Positions 1-9,186 of a stretch of 64,000 nucleotides of DNA are shown here, piece by piece. A program made the translations under genes and the position numbers. Each line of letters opens with the position of its first letter. Within the stretch, counting starts at the first letter, position 1. The notes under the pieces were generated by a model. The model had not been told where the DNA came from, made no database searches, and worked only from the letters and a program-made list of their open reading frames with translations. Origin of the DNA: Pseudoips prasinana (taxonomy: Eukaryota; Arthropoda; Insecta; Lepidoptera; Nolidae). Location of the stretch: assembly GCA_951640165.1 (NCBI GenBank), contig OX621241.1, positions 1,436,001 to 1,500,000 on the forward strand. Direction: 5' to 3'.

Positions 1-365
1 TTTATTTATATTTTAGTGAATTTCCAAACCGCGCGTAGTATTACCGCATACACTATATTATCCAGCTCAGATCTGAGTGATGATGATAATTATGACAGAT
101 AATATATCAAAAATAATAATAAATTCATTTATTTCTCTCAAAAGGTTACAGTAGTCTTTACAAAGTAAATTTAGCTATTGATAAGTTTCTAAACCTTGTG
201 AGAGCTGAAGTCCGTAAGAGGTTCAAAGACCTGTGTGACGAATCTCCAGGCTCTCTCCTTATATTGTAGTGAAAAATGAGTAGCTAACCTGTCGTGAATG
301 GGTTATTTTGAGATAATGAATGATCGGATACATAATTATTAAAGAGAAAAGGAGCATGCATGCGT
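1..365. other. Unassigned AT-rich sequence
   Basis: No gene or repeat family was recognised. The stretch is AT-rich, without a long reading frame, and lies downstream of the LINE fragment encoded on the minus strand at 505-1650. Confidence 0.4.
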
Positions 366-422
366 GAGGGTATATGTGCATGTGTTGTGTGTGTGTTAGG
401 GTGTATGTGTGTGTGTGAGAGG

Positions 423-457
<35 letters not shown>

Positions 458-487
458 GGTCTATGTGAGGGGGTGTGCGTGTGTGCC
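366..487. repeat. TG-rich microsatellite
   Basis: This is an imperfect TG dinucleotide tract with interspersed GAGA and GTATG variants; the longest pure run is around 430-446. It sits directly past the stop codon of the minus-strand LINE fragment, so it may have grown from that element's 3' tail. Confidence 0.85.
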
Positions 488-504
488 TGTTGCTGTATGA
501 TATT

Positions 505-1596
505 TTAATTTGTAATTATGATTTTTTCTGTTTCAGTGTAGTCGAGGGACATGAGCCAATTTGTAACCGTCTTTTTGCAATTAAATTTATTTAGTGAATG
601 AATACTGAGTGTTTTATTTACCTTATTATAAATGTAACCACCAAGGAAAAAGAAACAACGCTGGGCAAGTCTAGTGTTTGTTGAGTTTACTTGACAAACA
701 ATATGTTTCCGGCGGGCATTGTTAGGTTTCTTGGGATCATATGGAGTTTGTGCATGAGTGGTTAGAATTACTCTCAGAATAAATAGCTTACGGACGGAGA
801 GAACGTCACAGATCTTATGGAGTTCTGTTGTGGGAAACTGATAGGGCAATTTCCACCCAACCTTCAGAAGTGCCCTTTGAGCACGTTCTAATTTTATGAG
901 GTTGGTTTTAGCGGTGCCACCCCATGCTACAATACAGTACTGGACAAGAGACTGAGCCAGTGACAGGTATACAAGTCTGAGAGTATCCCCATCAGCAGCA
1001 TGTCGTAGATTTTTGAAAACGAGTATCAACTTTCTTAGCCATGATGTAAGTACATCTATGTGTTGTTGGAAGCAGAGTCGGTCGTCAATCTGTATGCCAA
1101 GGTATTTTATGCAATTTGTACTGTGGAGAGTTGGGCAGTTACAAGATGAGGTGACCCAAGCATTACAGGAGTGGGCAATTAGAGGGGAAATGGATGAGGG
1201 GGGTTTGCCTGCCGATGTGAGTGAAAAATGCATATAAAATGTTTTGTCGGCGTTCAAGGTGAGTAGGTTTTGTGTGAGCCAGTCCGTGATCAGGTTCAAT
1301 CCGGTCTGAGCACATGCAACGACGGATTCCCAAGTGGTGTCATGAAATATCAAGGCAGTATCATCGGCGTATGTGAAGATAGAGCAGTTGTTAATATTTA
1401 ATCGACATAAGTCGTCGATATAAATAAAGAACAGTGTAGGACCGAGAATACTGCCCTGAAGCACTCCATAAGACACGGGAAGCTCACTACTCAGCAACTC
1501 ACCAATCTTTACGCAATGTCGTCTATCCTTTAAATAGCTAGAGAATAAGGAAAGTTGTTCATTCCTTATACCCAGCCTCTCAAGTTTGCCCAACAA
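505..1596 (-). CDS. Reverse transcriptase C-terminal part of a 5'-truncated CR1/Jockey-like LINE
   Basis: The 363-residue open frame is the palm, thumb and C-terminal part of a non-LTR retrotransposon reverse transcriptase, the enzyme that copies the element RNA at a nicked target. Visible motifs are GVLQGSILGP (RT motif B region, residues 44-53) and the catalytic FTYADD (about residue 75), followed by KYLGIQID and a C-terminal YNKV...F.K.V..WL tail usual in this group. Homology continues in frame upstream of the first ATG to about 1650, where FLDHAKAFDTV (RT motif A) can be read, so the annotated ATG is not a true start. The endonuclease and ORF1 are absent, as expected of a 5'-truncated copy. 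No stop interrupts the remaining frame. The exact clade is uncertain. Confidence 0.8.
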   Translation of the reverse strand: MLGKLERLGIRNEQLSLFSSYLKDRRHCVKIGELLSSELPVSYGVLQGSILGPTLFFIYIDDLCRLNINNCSIFTYADDTALIFHDTTWESVVACAQTGLNLITDWLTQNLLTLNADKTFYMHFSLTSAGKPPSSISPLIAHSCNAWVTSSCNCPTLHSTNCIKYLGIQIDDRLCFQQHIDVLTSWLRKLILVFKNLRHAADGDTLRLVYLSLAQSLVQYCIVAWGGTAKTNLIKLERAQRALLKVGWKLPYQFPTTELHKICDVLSVRKLFILRVILTTHAQTPYDPKKPNNARRKHIVCQVNSTNTRLAQRCFFFLGGYIYNKVNKTLSIHSLNKFNCKKTVTNWLMSLDYTETEKIIITN

Positions 1597-1659
1597 CAGT
1601 GGGACAGAAACCGTGTCGAACGCTTTTGCGTGATCTAAAAATATGCCTACAACTTTTTT

Positions 1660-2006
1660 TTTTGTAACTAACTATTTTTTTTGTCCAAATTTGATATAAT
1701 TTTGGTGGTCAGATCAAGCACTGCATTTACGCTTTTGTGTTTTTATTATAAGAATGCGAACATCTTAAACTTGCATTTTAAACGGCATGCATCTTAAACT
1801 TTGGAAATGGCATGTAACTATAGGGCCATGTTTAATAAGAACCGGATGGCGCGTAATTAATTTACCCTCAGGATCGCGGAAGTATAAATTAGTCGTCTTA
1901 TTAGCGTGTGAACCACCCAGATGTTCAAAATTAACGCACTAATTAATTATGAGGAAAATTAGATGACCGTATTAGTTTGGCACTTGAAACGTAAGATATA
2001 TAAATG
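1660..2006. other. Unassigned sequence
   Basis: No coding or repeat signature was recognised between the LINE fragment and the following SINE. Confidence 0.4.
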
Positions 2007-2280
2007 TCCTCCGAGTTTCGGCCACGGCGGCCAGTCTTAACAGAGATAAGCCATCTGCGCGGGACATATTACAGTGCTCAAGTGTGTGCGCAAACACAGG
2101 AGCACTTACTATTCCATCACTCTCATGATCCGATGTGACGCCTAGCGACACGGCCAGAAAGAGTTGCTGAGAATTTTTTCTTTTTACAGAAAAGTTCGAA
2201 AATCACTTTTGGCCTGACCCGGGATTTGAACCCAGGACCTCGTTCTCTGCGGGTGCTACCGCTAGACCAACGAGACAGGC
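2007..2280 (-). mobile_element. SINE-D, tRNA-headed, minus strand
   Basis: The right end holds a tRNA-like promoter head on the minus strand, with a B-box (GGTTCAAATCC) next to the run ACCTCGTTCTCTGC. The body includes the GCCATCTGCG and CGGACATATTA segments shared with the copy at 36490-36855. Compared with that copy, about 75 bp of the body is missing. SINEs of this kind are transcribed by RNA polymerase III and mobilised by a LINE in trans. Confidence 0.8.
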
Positions 2281-2388
2281 AGATTTAAGTCAGGTATAAT
2301 AAAGTAGAGCAAGGGAAAACAATGAAAGTTTTTTGGCGGGGCGATAGTTATGAAAATGAGCAGATCACGCAGCAGGGACCAAAATGTT

Positions 2389-2470
2389 TCCTCACTCTCA
2401 TGTTTGTATGGAACGGTTTGCAGACGACCAGAGAAAAGTCAGGTACAGGACCGACGGCATTACATGTTAA
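2389..2470 (-). mobile_element. SINE-D body fragment
   Basis: The segment matches part of the SINE-D body, including CAGGTACAGGACCGACGGC, which is the part deleted from the neighbouring copy at 2007-2280. It has no tRNA head. Confidence 0.6.
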
Positions 2471-2483
2471 CTGAGCACACTTG

Positions 2484-2636
2484 AATATTTTTAAGCATAG
2501 TGTGCAATATAACGCAGTTGTTATCTTCAACAAGCTACCATTAGACCTTAAAAGTCTAATATACACATCTCAGTTCAAATCCAAGTTAAAAGAATTCCTC
2601 TTGGACAAATGTCTGTACTGTATAGATGAAATGTGA
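2484..2636 (+). pseudogene. LINE reverse transcriptase C-terminal tail
   Basis: An open frame ending at 2634-2636 gives a peptide with IFNKLPLDLK, then F.S.LKEFLLDKCLY and a CIDEM end. This pattern (basic stretch, NKLP, amphipathic region, terminal F/LY motif) is the usual C-terminus of a group of insect LINE polymerases, and matches in layout the tails at 7755-7919 and 9443-9655. Only this tail and a 3' untranslated part remain. The sequence to about 2740 is probably its 3' UTR. Confidence 0.55.
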
Positions 2637-2750
2637 CCATTGTGAAATTAACATATAACAATTAATTATTTCCGCATTGTAACTAAATTATAGTGATTAT
2701 TTATTCTCTTTGATTATAATACTACCTGTTGACATTTGTAATGCTACATA

Positions 2751-3770
2751 TTGATTTATTTATTTATTATATCGAGTTATTATATCGAGAATTTATGTTC
2801 TTCTTGGTGCCATACTACTGCAGGCGTGCCTCAGGGTGGCGTTTTATCTCCATTACTATTCGCAATTTTTATAAATTCCATTTCAAAAAGCCTTCTTTCT
2901 TCCTACCACCTTTACGCAGACGATCTTCAGATTTACAATCAGGCTCCATTAAATAGGCTGGCAGAAGCTGTTAGCAATATCAATACTGATCTGGTTACTA
3001 TCAGTGAATGGAGTCGCGCGCACGGATTACTTATTAACCCTCAGAAGACCCAGGTCAATGTTGTTGGCAGCTCGAGGATGTTAGCTAAAGTATCTTGGTC
3101 TCAACTTCCACAACTTTGTTTTGGTAGCAATGTTTTGCCGCTATGTCGCGAAGTTAAAAATTTGGGCATATACTTGGACAATTGCCTCTCTTGGGGCCCT
3201 CAGCTTCAATACGTCAGTCGCAAAATATTTGCGTCGATTGGATCCTTGCGAAGATTTAAAAACTTCCTCCCAACTAACACCAAAATTGCGCTTGCTCAAT
3301 CCCTTCTTCTTCCAATACTAGATTACGCAGATGTCAGCTATCTTGATCTTACCGAGGCCCAGCTTGATAAACTTGAGCGTCTCCAGAACGTCTGTATAAG
3401 ATTCATATTTGGTCTACGTAAATATGATCATGTCACGGAATTTCGTAACAAGCTCAAGTGGCGGCCCATTCGCTTTCGCCGGAATGCTCATATTCTGTCA
3501 CTTCTATACAATGTTTTGTTTACTCCTTCTACTCCCTCTTATCTTAAAAATCGCTTTTCTTTCCTTTATGAGTCACATTCGAGGTTACTAAGATCAGCGG
3601 AAAATCTTCGATTAAAAATGCCAGAGCATTCCTCAATATTTTTTGACAAATCGTTTGCCGTGCAAGGTGCCCCGCTGTGGAATGCACTGCCATTAAAAAT
3701 TCGTCAAGCGAAATCACTTCGACAGTTTCAGAATCTTGTGAAAGAACACTACTTGTCTCTTCAACATTAA
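2751..3770 (+). CDS. Reverse transcriptase C-terminal part of a CR1/L2-like LINE
   Basis: Recognisable LINE sequence starts at about 2806 with TTAGVPQGGVLSPLLF (RT motif B region) and continues through YHLYADDLQIY (catalytic YADD), VKNLGIYLD, a thumb region, and the C-terminal block QGAPLWNALPLKIRQAKS ending in FQNLVKEHY. The first about 18 residues of the frame are flanking AT-rich DNA, so this is a 5'-truncated copy without RT motif A, endonuclease or ORF1. The frame is uninterrupted to its stop and the catalytic aspartates are intact, which suggests a fairly recent insertion. The 3' UTR follows to about 4150. Related copies lie at 32912-33641 and 40441-41867. Confidence 0.8.
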   Translation: MIYLFIISSYYIENLCSSWCHTTAGVPQGGVLSPLLFAIFINSISKSLLSSYHLYADDLQIYNQAPLNRLAEAVSNINTDLVTISEWSRAHGLLINPQKTQVNVVGSSRMLAKVSWSQLPQLCFGSNVLPLCREVKNLGIYLDNCLSWGPQLQYVSRKIFASIGSLRRFKNFLPTNTKIALAQSLLLPILDYADVSYLDLTEAQLDKLERLQNVCIRFIFGLRKYDHVTEFRNKLKWRPIRFRRNAHILSLLYNVLFTPSTPSYLKNRFSFLYESHSRLLRSAENLRLKMPEHSSIFFDKSFAVQGAPLWNALPLKIRQAKSLRQFQNLVKEHYLSLQH

Positions 3771-4150
3771 AAATAGCTCTTGTGTGTGGTTATAATTTTC
3801 AAGAATGTATATATTTTTTCTTTTTGTTTATATATGTATATATTTATATATGTGTGTATTTATTTATTTGTATATAGTTATATATAGTATAGATGGTATG
3901 TAATATGTAAGTTAAGTATAAGTTTGTAGCGTATTAAGTTCACTATTTTAGTCATGGTACCAGTGCGTACCATTTCATCATTTTTGTACACTGGCAACTA
4001 CCCAAATTCTTTTTATTCCATTCTCCAATCCCTGCTTAGGTTGTCTGGAAGAGATCACATTTAGTGATAAGGCCGCCAATTGTACATTTCTGTAATGCAT
4101 CCTTGTTCTTTCTATTTTATTTTACTTGGTGTACAATAAAGAGTTATCTG
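3771..4150 (+). mobile_element. 3' untranslated region of the CR1/L2-like LINE
   Basis: The stretch holds a TA-rich part, then GGAAGAGATCACATTTAGTG and a tail ending in GTACAATAAAGAG. The same tail, inverted, opens the copy at 32937 (CTCTTTATTGTAC), which supports its being the element's 3' end. Confidence 0.6.
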
Positions 4151-4174
4151 TCTATTATTATATGATTGTTTAAA

Positions 4175-4330
4175 TGTTATCTCGACTTTTTAACTATTTT
4201 GAATTTGGACATACCTAATTGTAATTTTGTTATTATTGTATACCTGTTGCATGATCTTGTATGATAAAGATTGAATTCTAACACAATTGTAAAATATTGT
4301 TTATGAATAAATAAATTGAAATTGAATTAA
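4175..4330 (+). repeat. 3' tail of another LINE family
   Basis: The segment ends in GAATAAATAAATTGAAATTG, a short A-rich simple tail typical of insect LINE 3' ends. No coding part is attached. The family is not identified. Confidence 0.4.
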
Positions 4331-4439
4331 AAATTGAGCCACGGGGCTATGCTACCATCACCTTTCAAACTCTGGCCTGATACTAAGATGTGTCTTCTAA
4401 ACCAATATCCAAATCCAATTTAAGATTCTAATATCACTA

Positions 4440-4500
4440 ATTGGCCCAACACGGGATTTGAACCCAAGACCTCATTATCTGCGGCTTAACAAGCTAGCGA
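4440..4500 (-). mobile_element. SINE-D head fragment
   Basis: Read on the minus strand the segment contains a B-box (GGTTCAAATCCC) and the SINE-D head layout seen at 2221-2278. Confidence 0.55.
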
Positions 4501-4515
4501 GAAAACAGCAAAACA

Positions 4516-5022
4516 ATTAGATCCCAGTACCAATTAGATACATAGCTAGGTTATTGTAACTGTGACCCTTTGACGCGCCCAAAGTTATAGCCCCGAGTTA
4601 CTTACTATAAAATCACAGTAAAATATGAACTTTTTGAAATGACGGTCACCATTGCCTAGTTGGTAGTGCTCCTGCCTACGAAGCTGGTGGTCCTGGGTTC
4701 AAATCCCGGAAGTGCAAATATTTGATGTTTTCTATGTATTTTTTCTATTTATGGATGTTTTCTATGTATTTAAGTATATATCTATCTATATAAGTATGTA
4801 TATCGTCGCCTGGTACCCATAGTACAAGCTTTGCTTAGTTTGGGGCTAGGGTGATCTGTGTGACATTGTCCCTAGATATTATAAAAAAAGAAACAGAAAG
4901 AAATTAGATCCCAGTACCAATTAGATACATAGCTAGGTTATTGTAACTTTGACCCTTTGGACACGCCCAAAGTTATGACCGCAAGTTACTTACTATAAAA
5001 TCACAGTAAAATATGAACTTTT
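4516..5022. repeat. 120-bp direct repeat flanking a SINE-A
   Basis: The segments 4516-4634 and 4903-5022 are near-identical direct repeats (both begin ATTAGATCCCAGTACC and end ATATGAACTTTT). A SINE-A lies between them, so a 387-bp period was formed. They are far too long for a target-site duplication, so a local duplication that included or preceded the SINE is the likely origin. Confidence 0.8.
4641..4884 (+). mobile_element. SINE-A, full-length copy
   Basis: The tRNA-like head has an A-box-like TTGCCTAGTTGGTAGTG and a B-box GGGTTCAAATCCC. The body ends with GCTTTGCTTAGTTTGGGGC and CATTGTCCCTAGATATTATA. Other copies in the window are at 27548-27790 (minus), 34591-34750 (tail), 37418-37662, 38718-38963, 56976-57213 (minus) and 63185-63420. 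Confidence 0.85.
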
Positions 5023-5339
5023 ATCGACAGCTTGTATGGGAAATATTTTGTTATATAGTTGGTCACGTGGAAGAGATCACTGTAAGCCGATTACTGGAAG
5101 GTTTTTTGGAGTGACGTGTTTAAAAAACATGGATAGCCTAAAACAACAGAAACAGCAATTTCAAGACATCGTTCAACGTACACGTAGAGACAAAAGAGTA
5201 TCCACAAATAGGTCAAACCATACTTAGAAACTAAATGTAAACCCGGCAACCTGACGTCAACATTTCACACGCTTTCGAACACTCGGTGACATATATAAAT
5301 TGTTAGCCAATTAATGTTCACCATCTAAATGTTGACGGC
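5023..5339. other. Unassigned sequence with a LINE-tail-like motif
   Basis: The motif CACGTGGAAGAGATCACTG near 5064 resembles the 3' UTR motif of the CR1/L2-like LINE at 4047. A 63-codon frame at 5036-5227 has no recognisable features and is not called. Confidence 0.35.
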
Positions 5340-5563
5340 CCCCTAATTTCTCGAAGGGGGTGTAGAAACGGTCCCAAAGGAATTTCTACTTGAGATTGGT
5401 CAGCAGTATATCTCTAAGTACTATGACCATCATACTAATCAATCGCCAAGCCATAAATGGGGCAAATCCCCTAAATTATGGGGACGATTTCATTGTGGAG
5501 GCCTTTGGGGGACCATTCTCCAGCAGTTGATGGCTTTTAGCTAATATATTTATATCACATGAG
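5340..5563 (+). mobile_element. RTE derivative (5' end joined to 3' end), diverged
   Basis: The left part matches the RTE leader as carried by the copy at 39219-39445 (ACTATGACCAT..., then AATCGCCAA). The right part matches the RTE 3' end (GTGGAGGCCTTTGGGGGA, then CCAGCAGTTGATGG). No coding sequence lies between them. Confidence 0.5.
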
Positions 5564-6172
5564 TTCTCGCTGAAAGAATACATCACCGAATGTGGCGAAG
5601 TAAGGCATGTCCCGAAGTAAGGCCGATTTAACTATGGGTCCCTCAAGTCCAATACGCCGCACCCTTTGGAAGCTGTATGAGACTTTGACCAACGCTACCA
5701 GCTTTTTCCAATTTAGGGCGAAAAAATATAAAAAATAATATAGATACGTTAAGAAGAAGAATACGAAGAAAACGCTCTCCTTCGTCTCAATTGTCGGGTG
5801 ATGCAGTGAAAGCTACCTAGGCTAACTGAAAAATTCGTAATCATTAACAAAAATCAATAATTATGGTTTGTTCCTAAACTAATTTAACTTAATATACCAT
5901 TCAGGTTCTTTGTTCGTAAGGTAAACCTTGTTTTAATTTTAATTTAAAAAATACTCAAAGGAAAAACGTAATTTTTCTCTCCCGAGCGCATCTCCGCTTT
6001 AAATAACTAATCACAGCTGACCTGTATAATTTTATTCATTAGAAGCAAACAAGCTTTTGTTTGCACTTTCACTTCGAATTTATTATGATGAAGGTAAAGC
6101 GAAGAAGGTCAAGATAAGGATCACATTTTCCAACGGTATCTACTACATGTATCTTATTTTTATTCTTAATTA
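5564..6172. other. Unassigned sequence
   Basis: No gene was found. A short segment around 5805-5845 (GCAGTGAAAGC, then CCTAGGCTAACTGAAA) recurs at about 25843-25875, so part of this is a dispersed repeat of unknown type. Confidence 0.35.
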
Positions 6173-6350
6173 CCTCTGTGGTCCAGTGGTAGCGTGTTCA
6201 GATAATCAGGTCATAGGTCAGGCTAGATAGTGTCATTGGGATTTATCTTGCAAGGAAATCACCCAGTAGTAGCCGTTCGTTGCCCAGAGAGCACGAAAAG
6301 CTGTCGGTTTGATAGTCCGGATTAGGAGAGTGGTGGAATAGATAATCTTT
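6173..6350 (+). mobile_element. SINE-D copy
   Basis: The head GTGGTCCAGTGGTAGCGTGT is tRNA-like and the body carries CAGAGAGCACGAAAAGCTGTC, the SINE-D core, and GAGAGTGGTGGAATAGATAA. The B-box region is degraded. Confidence 0.65.
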
Positions 6351-6362
6351 GTTTAATCTTTG

Positions 6363-6779
6363 TTTGGGTCTTCTCAGTTGGGGCGCATTGGATCCGGTGG
6401 TAGCATTAAAGCGCGACCGTCGTTATTAACACAAGGTCCGTCATAATAATAATACCTTAATATTGACAGAACCATTGACAATATGTAGTAAAAATATTAG
6501 ACTTAAACTAGATAATTAAACATAATCTCTTGACAATAACTTGATACGAGCTAGCTAAATATCAATGCTATAATAAAATAAATTTTATAAATGTTTTCAT
6601 ACAATGTGTACCTAAATATCTATGTTACTAGAAATAATAATGTATACAACTATATTACTACAAACATGTTCTGACTGTTTACAAGCGCTTTTTTAAAGTA
6701 TACGTGAGTTAAAACCTTTTATAACGCGCACCTCCATATACTGTTTCGACGCAAGCCCTGAGGGGAAAAAAAAAAAAAG
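6363..6779 (+). mobile_element. X element joined to a Gypsy-1 LTR start and an A tract
   Basis: 6363-6718 is an X copy. At 6719-6766 it continues straight into the first 48 bp of the Gypsy-1 LTR (TATAACGCGCACCTCC...) and then a run of 13 A. The same X-to-LTR junction occurs at 20407/20408, where the complete Gypsy-1 sits in X. The sharing of one junction at two places means that an X-LTR composite was copied, either by duplication or by retroposition with read-through. Confidence 0.75.
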
Positions 6780-6796
6780 TGGCCAAAATTCTGGAA

Positions 6797-6900
6797 GTTG
6801 GTGGTCTTACACGTTCGTTGCTCAGAGAGCACGAAAAGCTGTCGGTTTGATCGTCCGGATTACGAGAGTGGTGGAATAGATAATGCATCATTGTTTACGC
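6797..6900 (+). mobile_element. SINE-D body copy
   Basis: The stretch 6808-6886 repeats 6275-6350 with only a few changes (TTCGTTG, CAGAGAGCACGAAAAGCTGTC, GAGAGTGGTGGAATAGATAA). The two near-identical pieces flank the X-LTR composite. Confidence 0.7.
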
Positions 6901-6945
6901 CAACACTTGTACACTATAATCATTATCATCGTGTTAACCGAATAA

Positions 6946-7257
6946 TCTATACATATTATAAAATCGTAGGAAAGTCTATACTGTACATTGAATATTTTTT
7001 AAAAAGGACACTTGGGGCGTTATCTGCAGTGGATATCGAAGCCAAAAATATAGTTTTTAGATTTTTTGTCTATTTCTCTGTATGTATGTCCGGGCTAAAC
7101 TCAAAAAGTACTGCATGGATTTACTTCAAATTTTCCATGAATATTACTAAGAGGTCGGGTCAACATATAGGCTATATATTATGGGCTATCACCTACGGGG
7201 GAGGAGCTGTGATAATTTATAAAGTTCAACGCGGGTAAAACCGCGGGGCACAGGTAG
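6946..7257 (+). mobile_element. HEL (Helitron-like), long form
   Basis: It begins TCTATACATATTATAAAATC after an A, and ends with CCGCGGGGCACAGGTAG before a T. This fits the Helitron rule of TC start, CTRR-type end and A/T insertion, although the expected CTAG end is mutated to GTAG. The inner sequence (GATATCGAAGCC, GTATGTATGTCCGGGCT) matches the copies at 30513, 30952 and 53984. There is no coding capacity, so helicase must come from elsewhere. Confidence 0.7.
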
Positions 7258-7525
7258 TAACAAATATAGCCCGAAGAACAGCCAAACTGAAGTGGCAGTG
7301 TGCGGGACACGTAGTTGGTAGAAATGACGGCCTCTGGAGCTGAAAGCTTCTCAAAGGGCGGGCACGAACCGGAAGACGCATAGTGGGCAGGTCCGATGAT
7401 CTTGTGAGGGTCGCTGAAAACCACTGGATGCGGGTAGTGCAAGACCGGCATTTGTGGAAAGCTTTGGGGCCTTTTTCTATTAGTGGACGTTTTTCGGCTG
7501 ATATGATGATAATGATGACGTTGTC
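7258..7525 (+). mobile_element. RTE 3' fragment
   Basis: The segment encodes, with frame breaks, the extreme C-terminus of the RTE polymerase (AKLKWQCAGH-like start, then RTGRRIVGRSDDLVRVAENHW), ends at GGACGTTTTTCGGCTGATATGATGAT and so keeps the family's TGA-rich 3' tail. Confidence 0.75.
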
Positions 7526-7754
7526 GCTTATCGTTGACAGAAGTAATATATTTGCATCGGCGTAAAGCTATACCCAGCAGCATACCACTGAGATCTGGTA
7601 AGAGCCGTTGAGAGGCAATCTAACTAACGAAATCTCACAAGCGATGCCGAAAGACTTTCCATCTAAACAAATGCAGAGAACTAAACTCAGTTACTAGTTA
7701 TTTATTTCCAGATTTTAAGTTCATAAACTGGTATTAAGTGATTTGCCAAGACTT

Positions 7755-8060
7755 GCGAAATACAACAAAAACTGCCTTGCAATGTGCGTACGTATTTATA
7801 ACAAAATACCAAGTCGTTTTAAAATATTGAACTCGAGAAAATTTAAGATAGAATTACACAAGTGGCTTATTGAATGTAGTTTTTACAGTTTAAAAGATTT
7901 TATGGATGTGAGATGTTGATTCCTTTTGTCAAAATATAAATTTTTGCATGCTATGTTATATCTTAGCGAAACATGTTGAGCTACTGTAATAATATTAACA
8001 TCAATGTATACCATGTTTTACGCAAATAAATAATTTACTTACTTACTTACTTACTTTACT
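7755..8060 (+). mobile_element. LINE 3' end with TTAC-repeat tail
   Basis: An open frame to the stop at 7917-7919 gives RIYNKIPSRFK, then KFKIELHKWLIECSFYS, the usual C-terminal tail of an insect LINE polymerase. A 3' UTR follows and ends in a TTAC tetranucleotide array at about 8034-8060. Only this tail is present. Confidence 0.65.
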
Positions 8061-8117
8061 TACAAATATTCTTTACTTTTAAGTAGTAACTTGCTGTATG
8101 GTTTCAGGAATCTCATT

Positions 8118-8290
8118 TGTGGATCTCATCCCGTGGGGAGCGTAGAAATCGACTTAGAGAAATATTTTTCTGTGAACTATGACCACAAACTGCGTCTGCC
8201 AAGCGTGGCGATTATGGCATATCCCCCCATTCTTTGGGGAGATTTTTGTCCAGCTGTGGACGTACTTTGGCTGACATGATGAAGTAGTAA
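8118..8290 (+). mobile_element. RTE derivative (5' end joined to 3' end)
   Basis: The left half matches the RTE leader (CTCATCCCGTGGGGAG, then TGCCAAGCGTGGCGATTATG) and the right half its 3' end (GTCCAGCTGTGGACGT, then GGCTGACATGATGA). The whole is about 170 bp with no polymerase sequence. Related copies are at 5340, 39219 and 42533. Confidence 0.75.
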
Positions 8291-8514
8291 TAGCACATCT
8301 TAACTTGCAACGTGCATTTTTGGCAGAAATTCATTCATTCGAAACCATTTCCGATATTTGGACGGCTTCCATTCGGGTTAAGCTATATCTTTAACATATG
8401 TGGACGCGTTCCAAGCTGAAATTTAGTGTGCGCCTACCGTTAAATTCGTAAAGCCTGTATTTGATATATTGCCAGTTCCAAATAAATCCGTGATCGCCTA
8501 GCCTAGCGTTGTTA

Positions 8515-8770
8515 TGAAATGAAATAATGAAATTTATTCAGCACTTGGGTATTAACATACACTTGTACTTGTCAAGCTCACAATGCAGTACATAAACATA
8601 GTCGAACACAGTATAAAAATTACAAAAATTTAATTAGTCCGTCCGTGAGGTCTGTTTTATCAGATATATTTTCTTAAATCCTAAAATAAATAACAAGTTA
8701 CTAATCTATTATTTTGAAATTTAGTTGTATATTATTGTATATAAAAATTAAAGAATTGACCAGTAGCTTA
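8515..8770 (-). repeat. Probable LINE 3' tail
   Basis: The start AAATGAAATAATGAAATTTA followed by text without coding content resembles inverted LINE 3' ends with a short TTCA-type tail, as seen at 9187. The assignment is weak. Confidence 0.3.
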
Positions 8771-8867
8771 AATTAAACGACTAATACCTGAGGCCACCCT
8801 TTTGGGGTTCGGGCCACAGCTCAAGGGGCCACTGAAGCAAAAGGACAAATGGACTGTAATAATGCTT

Positions 8868-8919
8868 AGCCGAGTTACAGCGGCCAAACAACTGTTTGTT
8901 TGGCCGCTGTAACTCGGCT
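8868..8919. repeat. Perfect 23-bp hairpin
   Basis: The arms 8868-8890 and 8897-8919 are exact reverse complements (AGCCGAGTTACAGCGGCCAAACA in the left arm split by position; loop ACTGTT). It is not part of a recognised element. Confidence 0.9.
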
Positions 8920-8977
8920 TAGCTAGCCGACTAATCAGGCTATAATAACGTGATCCAGTGTGGGTCTTAACATACAT

Positions 8978-9185
8978 AGGTTTGACGGGCATGTTGGCGT
9001 GGTTGGCAAATGCGTGCTTTTCACGCCGGACGTCGTGGGTTCGATTCCCACCCAGGCCAGATATTTGTGTGCATGGACATGTCTGTTAGTCCTGAGTCTG
9101 GGTGTAATTATTTATATAAGTATGTATTTACAAAAGAAAAAGTAGTACCTATATGTAGTGTAACAGTTATCGGGTTTCCATATGA
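8978..9185 (+). mobile_element. SINE-B copy
   Basis: The head GTTGGCGTGGTTGGCAAATG and the B-box GGGTTCGATTCCC are tRNA-like. The body holds ATATTTGTGTGCATG and GAGTCTGGGTGTAATTA. Other copies are at 12264, 26416, 29222 and 34868 (minus). Confidence 0.85.
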
Positions 9186-9186
9186 A

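Noticed and set aside
1013..1237. Plus-strand frame inside the LINE
   Set aside because: It is the antisense shadow of the reverse transcriptase encoded on the minus strand.
4641..4720. tRNA-like sequence with A and B boxes (also at the heads of all SINE-A to -E copies)
   Set aside because: The same head recurs with the same non-tRNA body, and no acceptor stem closes. These are SINE heads, not tRNA genes.
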